From Gammaproteobacteria bacterium (GTDB lineage: Bacteria; Pseudomonadota; Gammaproteobacteria; Steroidobacterales; Foliamicaceae): DNA of 63,099 nt. Shown here one piece after another: positions 1-7,196 of the stretch. A program made the translations under genes and the position numbers. Under the pieces are notes generated by a model that had not been told where the DNA came from, searched no databases, and was given only the letters and a program-made list of their open reading frames with translations. The stretch spans positions 1 to 63,099 of the forward strand of contig JAPOTY010000004.1 of the NCBI GenBank assembly GCA_026708965.1, in the 5' to 3' direction. Numbering within the stretch: the stretch's first letter is position 1; the number at the start of each line of letters is the position of its first letter.

Positions 1-70
1 CTCGCGGGAGACGCATGAACCCATCCATGGGGCTTGGCGGCGGCATCCCTGCCGCCGACACTCCCGCGAG
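1..70. repeat. Copy of dispersed palindromic element (copy 1, cut by window edge)
   Basis: Begins with CTCGCGGGAG and ends with the reverse complement CTCCCGCGAG at 61-70. The segment after the left arm (11-34) is the reverse complement of a segment inside the element at 12719-12845. The inner hairpin GGCGGC...GCCGCC (36-57) followed by the right arm is also seen at 33929-33964. The outer part of the left arm lies outside the window. Confidence 0.7.
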
Positions 71-129
71 AGGGGAACGCGCAAAGAGGCTCCGGCTGGC
101 GCAGACCCCCAAGGATCGGCACCCCGCAA

Positions 130-236
130 GCCCACTGCTTGCTTCCTTCTTCCGGGAGTATGTGGAGCCAGGGATGGCGGAACCAAGCCCATGGAGGGTC
201 CATGCGTCTCCCGGAAGAAGGAAGCAAGCAGAGGGC
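130..236. repeat. Palindromic element copy 2, 29-bp inverted repeats
   Basis: Left arm 130-158 and right arm 208-236 are inverted repeats matching at 28 of 29 positions around a 49-bp centre. The arms have the same layout as the element at 12719-12845 (a GCCC..TGCTTGC outer part and a CGGGAG inner end). They differ from it at about eight positions, and each difference is matched in the opposite arm. The centre ends in CCATGCGTCTCCCGG, like the other copy. It lies downstream of the acyl-CoA dehydrogenase operon. Confidence 0.75.
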
Positions 237-323
237 GAATCAAAGCGGCCCCGCGAGAGGAAGGCGCGCAAACAAAGGGCGAATCGAAGCGCCCTTCGCG
301 GGAACCCAGGGCGGATCGAAGCG
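233..323. repeat. Three short direct repeats (15 bp)
   Basis: The units at 233-247, 277-291 and 309-323 read GGGCGAATCAAAGCG, GGGCGAATCGAAGCG and GGGCGGATCGAAGCG. Each is followed by a CGCGAG- or TTCGCGG-like segment. A related unit (GAGCGAAATCGAAGCG) follows another palindromic copy at about 44706-44721, so this tail belongs to the same dispersed repeat family. The unequal spacing argues against a CRISPR array. Confidence 0.6.
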
Positions 324-373
324 TTTCTCGCGCCAGGAAAGCGCTCGACGAGAGACAGCAGAGGGTTTTTGGG

Positions 374-1201
374 TTAGCGGGCGAGGGCGTCCCAAGTGGC
401 TTCGGGGCCGCGGGCAATGGCAAGCCGACCGATGGCCTGCGCCCAGTCCGAGCAGCGTCCATAATCGGCGCGCCAGCGCCATAGCGGCCTGCTGAAGCGC
501 TGCAATCCGAACTCCTCGGTAAAACCGATCGCGCCATGCACGCCGTGAGCGATCAGCGTGACGGGGTGCGCCAGTTCCGAGCAGCGGCATTTGGCGATGG
601 CCACGGCCAGCCAAGCAGCATCCTCCTCGCCTGCCGGCATGCCGTGCCGCTGCACTTCGGCAAATGCGCGCTGGGAGGCCGCCTGCATACAGGCCACATA
701 GCCTGCAAGCTCGGCAAGCTGCTGCTGCACCGCCTGAAACCTTTCCAGCCGGCGACCGAACTGTTCGCGCTCTCCGCAATACCGGACGGACCGTTCCAGC
801 AGCGCCTGGGCGGCGCCTGCCATTTGCGCCGACCGCAACAGCGCGCCAGCCGCCAGCGGCAAGGAAGGCTGCGCCGCCGCCAAACGCCCAACGGAGACAT
901 GCTCAACGGAGACATGCTCCGTTCCATCGCTCCCAGGGATGCCGCGGCTCACCATGATCTCGGGCAGCGATCCGGGCGCCGCGTAGCGCCCACAGGCCTC
1001 AGCAACCACGAATGCATCGGACCAGCTTCCTCCATAGCCGCCTTCCTCCTGTGCAACCAGCACCGTGTCCAAGCCAATCTCTTGCGCTAGGGAAAGGAAC
1101 TCCGCCCCGCCCGAGCGTTCTGCCTCGGCCAGGTATTCGGGCGTCAGCTGTTCGGAGAACAGGCGCTCCACTGTGTCAAGCAGCAGCGAATCGGCTTTCA
1201 T
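374..1201 (-). CDS. Short acyl-CoA dehydrogenase subunit
   Basis: This 275-residue protein is of the acyl-CoA dehydrogenase family but lacks about 100 residues of a usual family member. The C-terminal flavin-domain signature is clear: YCGEREQFGRRLERFQAVQQ at about 140-160, then GAIGFTEEFGLQRFSRPLWRW near 225-245. Its start codon overlaps the stop of the upstream dehydrogenase by 1 bp (TAATG), so the two are translationally coupled. Paired short and long dehydrogenases of this kind form heteromers acting on unusual acyl-CoAs such as steroid side chains in actinobacteria (family knowledge). The substrate here is unknown. Confidence 0.85.
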   Translation of the reverse strand: MKADSLLLDTVERLFSEQLTPEYLAEAERSGGAEFLSLAQEIGLDTVLVAQEEGGYGGSWSDAFVVAEACGRYAAPGSLPEIMVSRGIPGSDGTEHVSVEHVSVGRLAAAQPSLPLAAGALLRSAQMAGAAQALLERSVRYCGEREQFGRRLERFQAVQQQLAELAGYVACMQAASQRAFAEVQRHGMPAGEEDAAWLAVAIAKCRCSELAHPVTLIAHGVHGAIGFTEEFGLQRFSRPLWRWRADYGRCSDWAQAIGRLAIARGPEATWDALAR

Positions 1202-2355
1202 TACCGCAAACCCAGCCCGCGCGCGATGATGCCGCGCAAAATTTCACCGCTGCCTCCGCGCAGGGAAAAAGAAGGCGCCAGCAGGGTCATCAGGCGCAAA
1301 GCCTGCTGGTACGGCAACGCGTCGGAGGACGAATCCGCAGGCAGATCGACCAGTTCCTGGGCAAGCGCGGGAATCGACTGCTCAAATCGCGTGCCCATGT
1401 CTTTGACCATTGCAGCCTCAAGGTTGGGCGATTCGCCCGCCTGCAGCATTGCCGCCACCGACAGCGACATGGCACGCAGCGCGCCTAGTTGCGCAACCGC
1501 AGCGCCAACCGCAGCGGCAGCGACAGCGCTAGCCTCGCGATCCCCGAGAACTTTGAGCAACTCGTTGAAGAGCGTCTGGCACGATAGGTACCGTTCCGGC
1601 CCCGCGCGCTCCAGCGCCAGCTCCTCCATCACCTGCGCCCAGCCGTTATTCTCGGCGCCGATCAAGGCGTCCTCGGACAGCATCGCGTCCTCGAAATGCA
1701 CCTCGTTGAAGTGCTCGCGCCCTGCCAGATCGCGGATCGGAGTCATGCGAACTCCCGGCGTGTTGCGCAAATCGACCAGGAATTGCGACAGCCCCTCGTG
1801 CCGGCGCCCCCCCTCGCCAGTGCGAAACAGCGCGATCATGTAGTGGGCTCGATGCGCGTTGGTGGTCCACACTTTCGTCCCGTTGACGATCCAGCCGGCA
1901 TCGGTGCGCCGCGCCCGGGTCCGCAGCGATGCCAAATCCGAACCTGAGTCGGGCTCGCTCATTCCGATGCAGAAACACAGCTCGCCGCGGCAGATCCGCG
2001 GCACAATCGCCTGCTTGAGCGCCTCGCTGCCGTAGCGCAGGATCAGCGGGCCGCTCTGGCGGTCGGCGAACCAATGAAAGCCGGTGGGCGCGCCTGCCGC
2101 CAGGCACTCCTCCAGCACAACGAAGCGTTCCAGCTGCGAGCGGCCGCCGCCGCCGTATTGGCGCGGGAAGCCCACACCGATCAACCCGGCCGCGCCCATG
2201 CGACGGCTGAATTCCGGGCTGCAGGCGTCCCACGAAAGCGCCCGCTCGGCCACGGGAATATCGCGCAGCGCCTCGTTGAGGAACGCGCGAACCTGCCGGC
2301 GCAGATCGTCCGCGCCCGCAGGCCATTCGGGTGCGGGAAAGTTGAGCCGCTGCAA
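1201..2355 (-). CDS. Acyl-CoA dehydrogenase
   Basis: A full-length (384 aa) flavoprotein dehydrogenase expected to oxidise an acyl-CoA to the 2-enoyl-CoA. The N-terminal helical domain has GFPRQYGGGGRSQLE. The FAD-binding mid-domain shows CIGMSEPDSGSDLASLRT and WIVNGTKVWTTNA, and the C-terminus has GGSGEILRGIIARGLGL. It is the first gene of a coupled pair with the short subunit at 374-1201 and lies 24 bp after a 2Fe-2S ferredoxin gene. The ferredoxin may accept electrons directly or belong to a partner oxygenase elsewhere (inference). Confidence 0.92.
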   Translation of the reverse strand: MQRLNFPAPEWPAGADDLRRQVRAFLNEALRDIPVAERALSWDACSPEFSRRMGAAGLIGVGFPRQYGGGGRSQLERFVVLEECLAAGAPTGFHWFADRQSGPLILRYGSEALKQAIVPRICRGELCFCIGMSEPDSGSDLASLRTRARRTDAGWIVNGTKVWTTNAHRAHYMIALFRTGEGGRRHEGLSQFLVDLRNTPGVRMTPIRDLAGREHFNEVHFEDAMLSEDALIGAENNGWAQVMEELALERAGPERYLSCQTLFNELLKVLGDREASAVAAAAVGAAVAQLGALRAMSLSVAAMLQAGESPNLEAAMVKDMGTRFEQSIPALAQELVDLPADSSSDALPYQQALRLMTLLAPSFSLRGGSGEILRGIIARGLGLR

Positions 2356-2379
2356 GCCGGCGATCAGGGCCTGCCGGCC

Positions 2380-2694
2380 CTATTCTTGCGGGGCTATGGT
2401 GAGCGCCAGCCCGTCCAGATCTTCGGAAAAACGAACCTGGCAAGTCAGGCGCGAGTGATCTCGAACGTGCTCCAGTTCGCTCAGCAACTCATCTTCCTCC
2501 GGCGAACGGGGCGGCAGCCGATCCTGCCAAGCAGGATCGATATAGCTGTGGCAGGTGGCGCAGGAGCACATGCCGCCGCACAGGGCCTCAACACCGTTGT
2601 CCAGCTCGCGCAGGATCTCCATGATGCTCATGCCGGCAGCACCCTCCACCACTTGGGACTCGCCGTCCCGATCGGTCACGTGAATCCGGGCCAT
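2380..2694 (-). CDS. 2Fe-2S ferredoxin, adrenodoxin type
   Basis: This 104-residue electron carrier has the cluster-binding motif CGGMCSCATCH at about 39-49 (C-x5-C-x2-C) and a fourth cysteine in LTCQVRF near residue 85, the layout of adrenodoxin/putidaredoxin-type ferredoxins. Such proteins pass single electrons to cytochromes P450, hydroxylases or maturation enzymes. It is in the same direction as the acyl-CoA dehydrogenase pair with a 24-bp gap, so probably one operon. No reductase or P450 gene is in the window. Confidence 0.9.
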   Translation of the reverse strand: MARIHVTDRDGESQVVEGAAGMSIMEILRELDNGVEALCGGMCSCATCHSYIDPAWQDRLPPRSPEEDELLSELEHVRDHSRLTCQVRFSEDLDGLALTIAPQE

Positions 2695-2713
2695 GGGATG
2701 CTAGCGCGCCCAC

Positions 2714-3064
2714 TCAGGCCGAGCCGGCGTTCCGGTCCAGCGGAGTATGAAAATACTCGCTCTCCTCGCAATGCTGCTTGACTTCCTCGAGCAGACGCCC
2801 AAGGCGCAGTTCGGCGGTGGCCACCGAAGCGCAGGACTCGCACAGCGGATCAGCGCAGGGCTGGCGGGAAAAAAGCCAGAAATGCACGGCGCCAGCCAGA
2901 AGCCCTGACGCCACGTCCCAAGCATCGGGCTCCTCATTGGATTCCAGCAACCGGTTGCCGTCTTTGATGACGGCATCAATGGCTTCCTGGAAGCCTTCGG
3001 GATACTCGTCCTCGCCGATGGGAAAGTCGTCCGGCAACAGCTGGTCGTAACTCATTGCATTCAC
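2714..3064 (-). CDS. Hypothetical acidic protein
   Basis: This 116-residue protein has no recognised domain. The first 45 residues are acidic, then comes a helical segment (DVASGLLAGAVHFWLFSRQP) and a cysteine cluster CADPLCESC that might bind a metal. The C-terminal half is helical (AELRLGRLLEEVKQHCEESE). It is the most upstream gene of the ferredoxin/acyl-CoA dehydrogenase cluster, 19 bp before the ferredoxin. An alternative start is the fourth codon (Met4). Confidence 0.6.
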   Translation of the reverse strand: MNAMSYDQLLPDDFPIGEDEYPEGFQEAIDAVIKDGNRLLESNEEPDAWDVASGLLAGAVHFWLFSRQPCADPLCESCASVATAELRLGRLLEEVKQHCEESEYFHTPLDRNAGSA

Positions 3065-3155
3065 CCGTGTCTCTCTGGCACAGCGCCCTTTATGGTACCA
3101 CTTGTGGCGGGCATTTGCCGCGAGAGTCGGGGCCGAAAACGGTCGCTGGAAAAAG

Positions 3156-4463
3156 TCAGCGGGCCTGGGGAACGGGAATGCCGTATTCCTTCAGCGTTCT
3201 GCTCATGGTCGGCCGACCGCGCCGCAGGCGGGAGTCGCTGAGCAGGTAGGAGAAAACGTAACCGCACGCGAGCATGAACACGCCGATAAGGAAGCAGTAA
3301 AGCACCGCCCGATCGGGATAGGTGTCCTTCAGGTAGCCCACGTACACCGGTCCGGCAATACCCGCTGCCGCCCAGGCGGTCAGGATGGCGCCATAGACGG
3401 CCGACATCCGCTTCTGTCCGAACACGTCCAGAACGAACGAGGGCATGGTGGCAAATCCGCCGCCGAAGCAGAGCAGCACGTAGCACACCAGAGCCGAGAA
3501 GACCCAAGGGTTGGTTTCGGTCATCAGGATGCCGAACACCACCATCTGGCTGCCCAGCAGGATCCGGAACACCGCCACCCGGCCGATACGGTCGGACAGC
3601 AGGCCCCAGAACAGGCGCCCTAAGCCGTTGCACAAGGAACTCACCGCGATCAAAGTCGCACCATATTCGGCCAGCACCGCCGGCTCCATCTCAGGAGCGG
3701 CAAGCCCCCACACCTCCTGCAGCAATTCGGACTGAAAGCTGATGACCGATATGCCGGCGGAGATATTGCAGAAAAACACGATCCAGAGAATGACGAAGGT
3801 GCCGGTGCTTAGATAGGGGATGATCGGCGCATTCCTTCTGCTTGCGGGTTGCGAAGAGGCCTTGGGTCCTGACGAAGCGCCGCCAGGCGCCGGCGGATCA
3901 TCGAGGAACAGGCTGCAGGGAATCAGGATGCATGCGAATATAATTCCCAGCCACAGGAAAACCTGCTCCAGTTCCTGGCCGGTGCGCACCACCAGCAGCG
4001 GCGCCAGAACCTTGCTCAGCAGCAGCGCGCCCACGCCGAAACCCATCACGACAATCCCGGTGACCAGCCCCTTGCGGTCCGGGAACCACTTGGCCACAGT
4101 CGCCACGGGCGTGACGTAGCCCAAGCCGATGCCGGCGCCGCCGACCACGCCGTAACCGAGGTAGAACAGCGGGATGGAACCTAAATGCAGCGCCCAAGCG
4201 GCTATGATGTAGCCGCCGCAGAACATCAGGCTGCCGGTCAGCGCCAGACGCCTCGGCCCCAGTCTCGGCAGGGCTTGGCCCGCCCAAGCCGCGGCCACGC
4301 CCAGCGAAAAGATGGTGATGCTGAACGCCCAAGCGGTTTCAGTGAAGGTCCATCCCGATTGGCGCACCAGGATGGTCTGGAAAAAGCTCCAAGCATAGAC
4401 CGTGCCCAGGCATACCTGCAGCATGGTGCATAGAAAAGCGATCAAGATGCGCGGAGCACGCAT
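3156..4463 (-). CDS. MFS transporter, oxalate/formate antiporter (OFA) family
   Basis: This 435-residue protein has 12 predicted membrane spans and the OFA-family signatures: CLGTVYAWSFFQ in helix 1, GYVTPVATVAKWFPDRKG between helices 4 and 5, and FGGGFATMPSFVLDVFG in the second half. Family members exchange small monocarboxylates or dicarboxylates across the inner membrane, so the substrate cannot be fixed from sequence. It follows a sensor-like protein and a substrate-binding protein in the same direction with short gaps, which suggests a shared small-acid sensing and uptake role (inference). Confidence 0.88.
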   Translation of the reverse strand: MRAPRILIAFLCTMLQVCLGTVYAWSFFQTILVRQSGWTFTETAWAFSITIFSLGVAAAWAGQALPRLGPRRLALTGSLMFCGGYIIAAWALHLGSIPLFYLGYGVVGGAGIGLGYVTPVATVAKWFPDRKGLVTGIVVMGFGVGALLLSKVLAPLLVVRTGQELEQVFLWLGIIFACILIPCSLFLDDPPAPGGASSGPKASSQPASRRNAPIIPYLSTGTFVILWIVFFCNISAGISVISFQSELLQEVWGLAAPEMEPAVLAEYGATLIAVSSLCNGLGRLFWGLLSDRIGRVAVFRILLGSQMVVFGILMTETNPWVFSALVCYVLLCFGGGFATMPSFVLDVFGQKRMSAVYGAILTAWAAAGIAGPVYVGYLKDTYPDRAVLYCFLIGVFMLACGYVFSYLLSDSRLRRGRPTMSRTLKEYGIPVPQAR

Positions 4464-4501
4464 TTGCGTTCCTGCCGTTCCGTTCCGCTGCCCGCGATTC
4501 C

Positions 4502-5245
4502 CTAGTCCGCCGGCTGCGGCGCAGGGCTCATAGCGCCGGGCTCCTTGCCGTTGCGGGCCACGTAGAGGAACAGGCGGGCCAGATGGCCGGCCTCGTCGTT
4601 ACGGGCCAGAACAGCCCGGTCGGCCAGCGCCTCGGGATTGCCGTCGCGTGCAAGCTCGACGGCATAGGCCAGCAGCTCGCCCAAGGGCTTGGCGGCCAAG
4701 TTGACCAGCCAGATGGCGGCCAGCACCCCGATCACCAGAATCACGGCCACCAAGTAGATCTGCTGGCCGATGGCCCTTTGGATCTTGAGCGCGACCACAT
4801 CCAGGTCCATTCCCACATGCACATGTCCTGCCACGCCCGCCAGGATAGGGCTCCCCACCTCTAGGAATATGCCCAACCCCGGCAGATCGCGCTCCACAGG
4901 CTCGGTGCTCCGGTGGTCCGAGGCGAGGATCTCGTCCGGAATCCCCGGCACGAACGTGTGCGCCAAGTAGTCCCCGGTTTCGCTGGTGATGTAAATGTAG
5001 CGTATGCCCTGGATCTCGATGAACTGGTCCACTAGCGACTGCAGAGTGGCCAAGTCGCGGTTGAGGAGGATATCCACGCTGGAATTGGCCACCGTCTTGG
5101 CGATATTGCTGGTGTTGATCTCATATTCCGCCGAAAGCTCGGTGCTAACCGTGAGCACGCATAAGACGGAGGTGGAGAGCACAATAGCGCCGAACATGGC
5201 GAATATGCCAAAGCGCGTGCGCTGAAACAGTTTTTCAATTTTCAT
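4502..5245 (-). CDS. Membrane sensor-like protein without output domain
   Basis: This 247-residue protein has a TM helix near residues 12-35 and an extracytoplasmic region of about 130 residues resembling a single-Cache sensor (SSVDILLNRDLATLQSL...IRYIYITSETGDYLAHTFVPG). A second TM follows near 170-190 (IYLVAVILVIGVLAAIWLVNL), then a short HAMP-like stretch ending soon after. No kinase, cyclase or methyl-accepting domain follows. The start at ATG 5243-5245 was chosen because it is 1 bp from the stop of the upstream binding-protein gene; a longer frame would overlap that gene. It may sense the state of the binding protein (inference). Confidence 0.7.
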   Translation of the reverse strand: MKIEKLFQRTRFGIFAMFGAIVLSTSVLCVLTVSTELSAEYEINTSNIAKTVANSSVDILLNRDLATLQSLVDQFIEIQGIRYIYITSETGDYLAHTFVPGIPDEILASDHRSTEPVERDLPGLGIFLEVGSPILAGVAGHVHVGMDLDVVALKIQRAIGQQIYLVAVILVIGVLAAIWLVNLAAKPLGELLAYAVELARDGNPEALADRAVLARNDEAGHLARLFLYVARNGKEPGAMSPAPQPAD

Positions 5246-5246
5246 G

Positions 5247-6521
5247 TCATGCAAACTTGGCTTGCCAGTCCTCCAGGGGCACGAAGTGCCCGTCTTCCAC
5301 CATGGTGTAATAGACGGTTTGCAGCCCTTGCCGGCGGTCCGGCCCGAACGACACCCGCTCGCCCACGCCAAGGTCGAAATCACTGACCGAAAAAACCGCC
5401 TGTTCCAGCCGGGCACGCCTCACATCGCCGCCGAGGCGACGAAGAATCTCCGCCAGCAGCTTGGCGTTCAAAAAGCCTTCCAGGCTGCCAAAGCTTTGCG
5501 GAAGCGCCGCATATTCCTCCTTGACCAGTTCCTCGGGCACCTGCGGGTCGTAGCGCTCCATCAGTTCCCGGTATTCCCTGACTGCCGGAATCGAGAGATC
5601 CTCGTAGCTGGGAACGACCTGCGAATTCACCAGCAGCCGCGTGTAGCGCTCGCTGTCCTCGCGCCCTTCGGTGAGGAGATTGAGCAGATTCTCGCTGCCG
5701 ACAAAGGACAGGTTGGCGATCGGCACCTCGAGTCCCAAGTCCACCGCATCGCGCGCAAAGGCGGCGCAGGCGGCGTATGAACCGATGCAGATAACCGCAT
5801 CAGGCGCGGCGCCCTTGAGGATCTCGACCTGCTGGCGCATGCTGCCGGTGAACTTCGCGCCGCGGCCGTAGGTTGCCTCGCCGGTGATCCGTTCCCCGTG
5901 CCGGGCCAGCGCGGACCGCACTCCTGCCCAACCGCTGCGTCCGTAGGCGTCCATCTGGTAGAAGACGCCGATGCGCCGCCTGCCGATGCGCACGAAGTTA
6001 TCCACCAGTCCCGCCGTTTCCTGGCCGTAGGAGGCGCGAAGATTGAAGGCAAATTCCCCGTACGGAGGCTGCCGCTGCGGCTGCGCGCCTGTGAAGGGGA
6101 AAAACATGTAAATATTTTCGCTCTGGAACTTCTTCAGAATCGGCAGAACGCGGGTGACGGTGGGCGTTCCAACATAGCCGAACAGCAGGAACACCTGATC
6201 CTCAAGCATCAACTGCATGGTGTTTTCCACGCACGGGTCCGGCTGGTAGCCATCGTCGTACATCTTGAGCGCGATCCGCCGCCCGTTGATCCCGCCGAAG
6301 TCGTTGACGTGCGCGAAGCAGGCGGCCGCGCCGCGGTAGAGCTCGGTGCCCAAACCCCGCGATGGCCCGGAAAACGCCGCGGACACGCCAAGCACGATAT
6401 CCCCGGCTTCCGCGCCGTCGGCGCCGCTGCCGCTGCCCGGCAACACGTTGGCCGAGACGGCGGCGCGCAACGAAGCCGCCCAAGGGGCCGACAGCAACGC
6501 CGCCAGACCCGATTCGACCAA
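5247..6521 (-). CDS. ABC-type branched-chain amino acid/urea-like substrate-binding protein, probable Tat export
   Basis: A periplasmic type I binding protein (LivJ/AmiC-like fold, about 424 aa): IVLGVSAAFSGPSRGLGTEL begins the mature domain and GGINGRRIALKMYDDGYQP follows. No transporter permease or ATPase is adjacent; instead the next genes encode a Cache-like sensor and an OFA transporter, so it probably serves in sensing. The first in-frame TTG is at 6521. The frame stays open upstream to a stop at 6552-6554, and those codons read LSRRRLVESGLAALLS, a twin-arginine signal. The true start is therefore likely a rare codon near 6540-6548. Confidence 0.82.
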   Translation of the reverse strand: MVESGLAALLSAPWAASLRAAVSANVLPGSGSGADGAEAGDIVLGVSAAFSGPSRGLGTELYRGAAACFAHVNDFGGINGRRIALKMYDDGYQPDPCVENTMQLMLEDQVFLLFGYVGTPTVTRVLPILKKFQSENIYMFFPFTGAQPQRQPPYGEFAFNLRASYGQETAGLVDNFVRIGRRRIGVFYQMDAYGRSGWAGVRSALARHGERITGEATYGRGAKFTGSMRQQVEILKGAAPDAVICIGSYAACAAFARDAVDLGLEVPIANLSFVGSENLLNLLTEGREDSERYTRLLVNSQVVPSYEDLSIPAVREYRELMERYDPQVPEELVKEEYAALPQSFGSLEGFLNAKLLAEILRRLGGDVRRARLEQAVFSVSDFDLGVGERVSFGPDRRQGLQTVYYTMVEDGHFVPLEDWQAKFA

Positions 6522-6695
6522 GCGCCTTCTGCTGAGCCTAATGTTCAGAACTCAACCTCACACGATGCCGGCGCATACGCATGCCCTTCTTCCAGAATAA
6601 AGCCCAATGCCTGATCCTAACCAGCGCGGTGCTGCGGGTCAATCAGCGCGCCATCCGAAAGCCGGAGCGCGCTCAGTCCTTTGCCCGCCACGGCG

Positions 6696-7187
6696 CTAGT
6701 TTCCGCGCGCCGCCACGCGCGCCGCCAGGAGTTCTTCAACTTCCGCGAGACGCCTGGAGTTCGGGTTGATGCGCTTGCCCCGCTCAACGTCATCAGCCGC
6801 CCGCTTGAGCTGTCCCGTGAGCACAAACAATACCGCGCGGTTGGAGTATGCCCTCCAGTTACGCCTCATGATTCGCAGCGCCTCGTCGCAATGCTCGCGC
6901 GCATTGCGCAACTGCGAGGCCATCATGTAGCCAGCGCAAAGGTTGCTATGCGCCGCCGAGCGGGTCTTCATGCTGTGGGCCCTGCCGACCGGCGAACGCA
7001 GCCCGACGAGCGTCAGGCGGATGCCCTCATCGTAATCGCCCAGCCTCAGGGCCATTGCCCCGTCGCTGAGATTCGGATCGGCACCGAATACCGACTGCGC
7101 ATGGGTGCCCTGAGGCCAGGCAGGCGAAGCGGAAAGCAGGACCGATCCGAACAGGAGCGTCCGGAATACGCGCGCCGTATTTGCCAT
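6696..7187 (-). CDS. Periplasmic TPR-like protein
   Basis: This 163-residue protein has a Sec signal (MANTARVFRTLLFGSVLLSASPAWPQG) predicted to be cleaved near residue 25. The rest is helix pairs with TPR spacing: SDGAMALRLGDYDEGIRLT, AHSNLCAGYMMASQLRNARE, then YSNRAVLFVLTGQLKRAADD and KRINPNSRRLAEVEELL. TPRs mediate protein contacts and no enzymatic motif is visible. It follows the glutamate-synthase-like gene at 7197 after 9 bp and is likely in the same transcript. Confidence 0.75.
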   Translation of the reverse strand: MANTARVFRTLLFGSVLLSASPAWPQGTHAQSVFGADPNLSDGAMALRLGDYDEGIRLTLVGLRSPVGRAHSMKTRSAAHSNLCAGYMMASQLRNAREHCDEALRIMRRNWRAYSNRAVLFVLTGQLKRAADDVERGKRINPNSRRLAEVEELLAARVAARGN

Positions 7188-7196
7188 GATTGCCTC

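Noticed and set aside
231-323. Three short repeats resembling a CRISPR array
   Set aside because: The units are 15 bp with unequal spacing (44 and 32 bp between starts), and a similar unit occurs singly near 44.7 kb. They belong to the palindromic repeat family.
4502-5416. Longer start for the sensor-like protein (to 5416)
   Set aside because: It would overlap the binding-protein gene by 170 bp in another frame and would put an Arg/Gly-rich extension before the first membrane helix.
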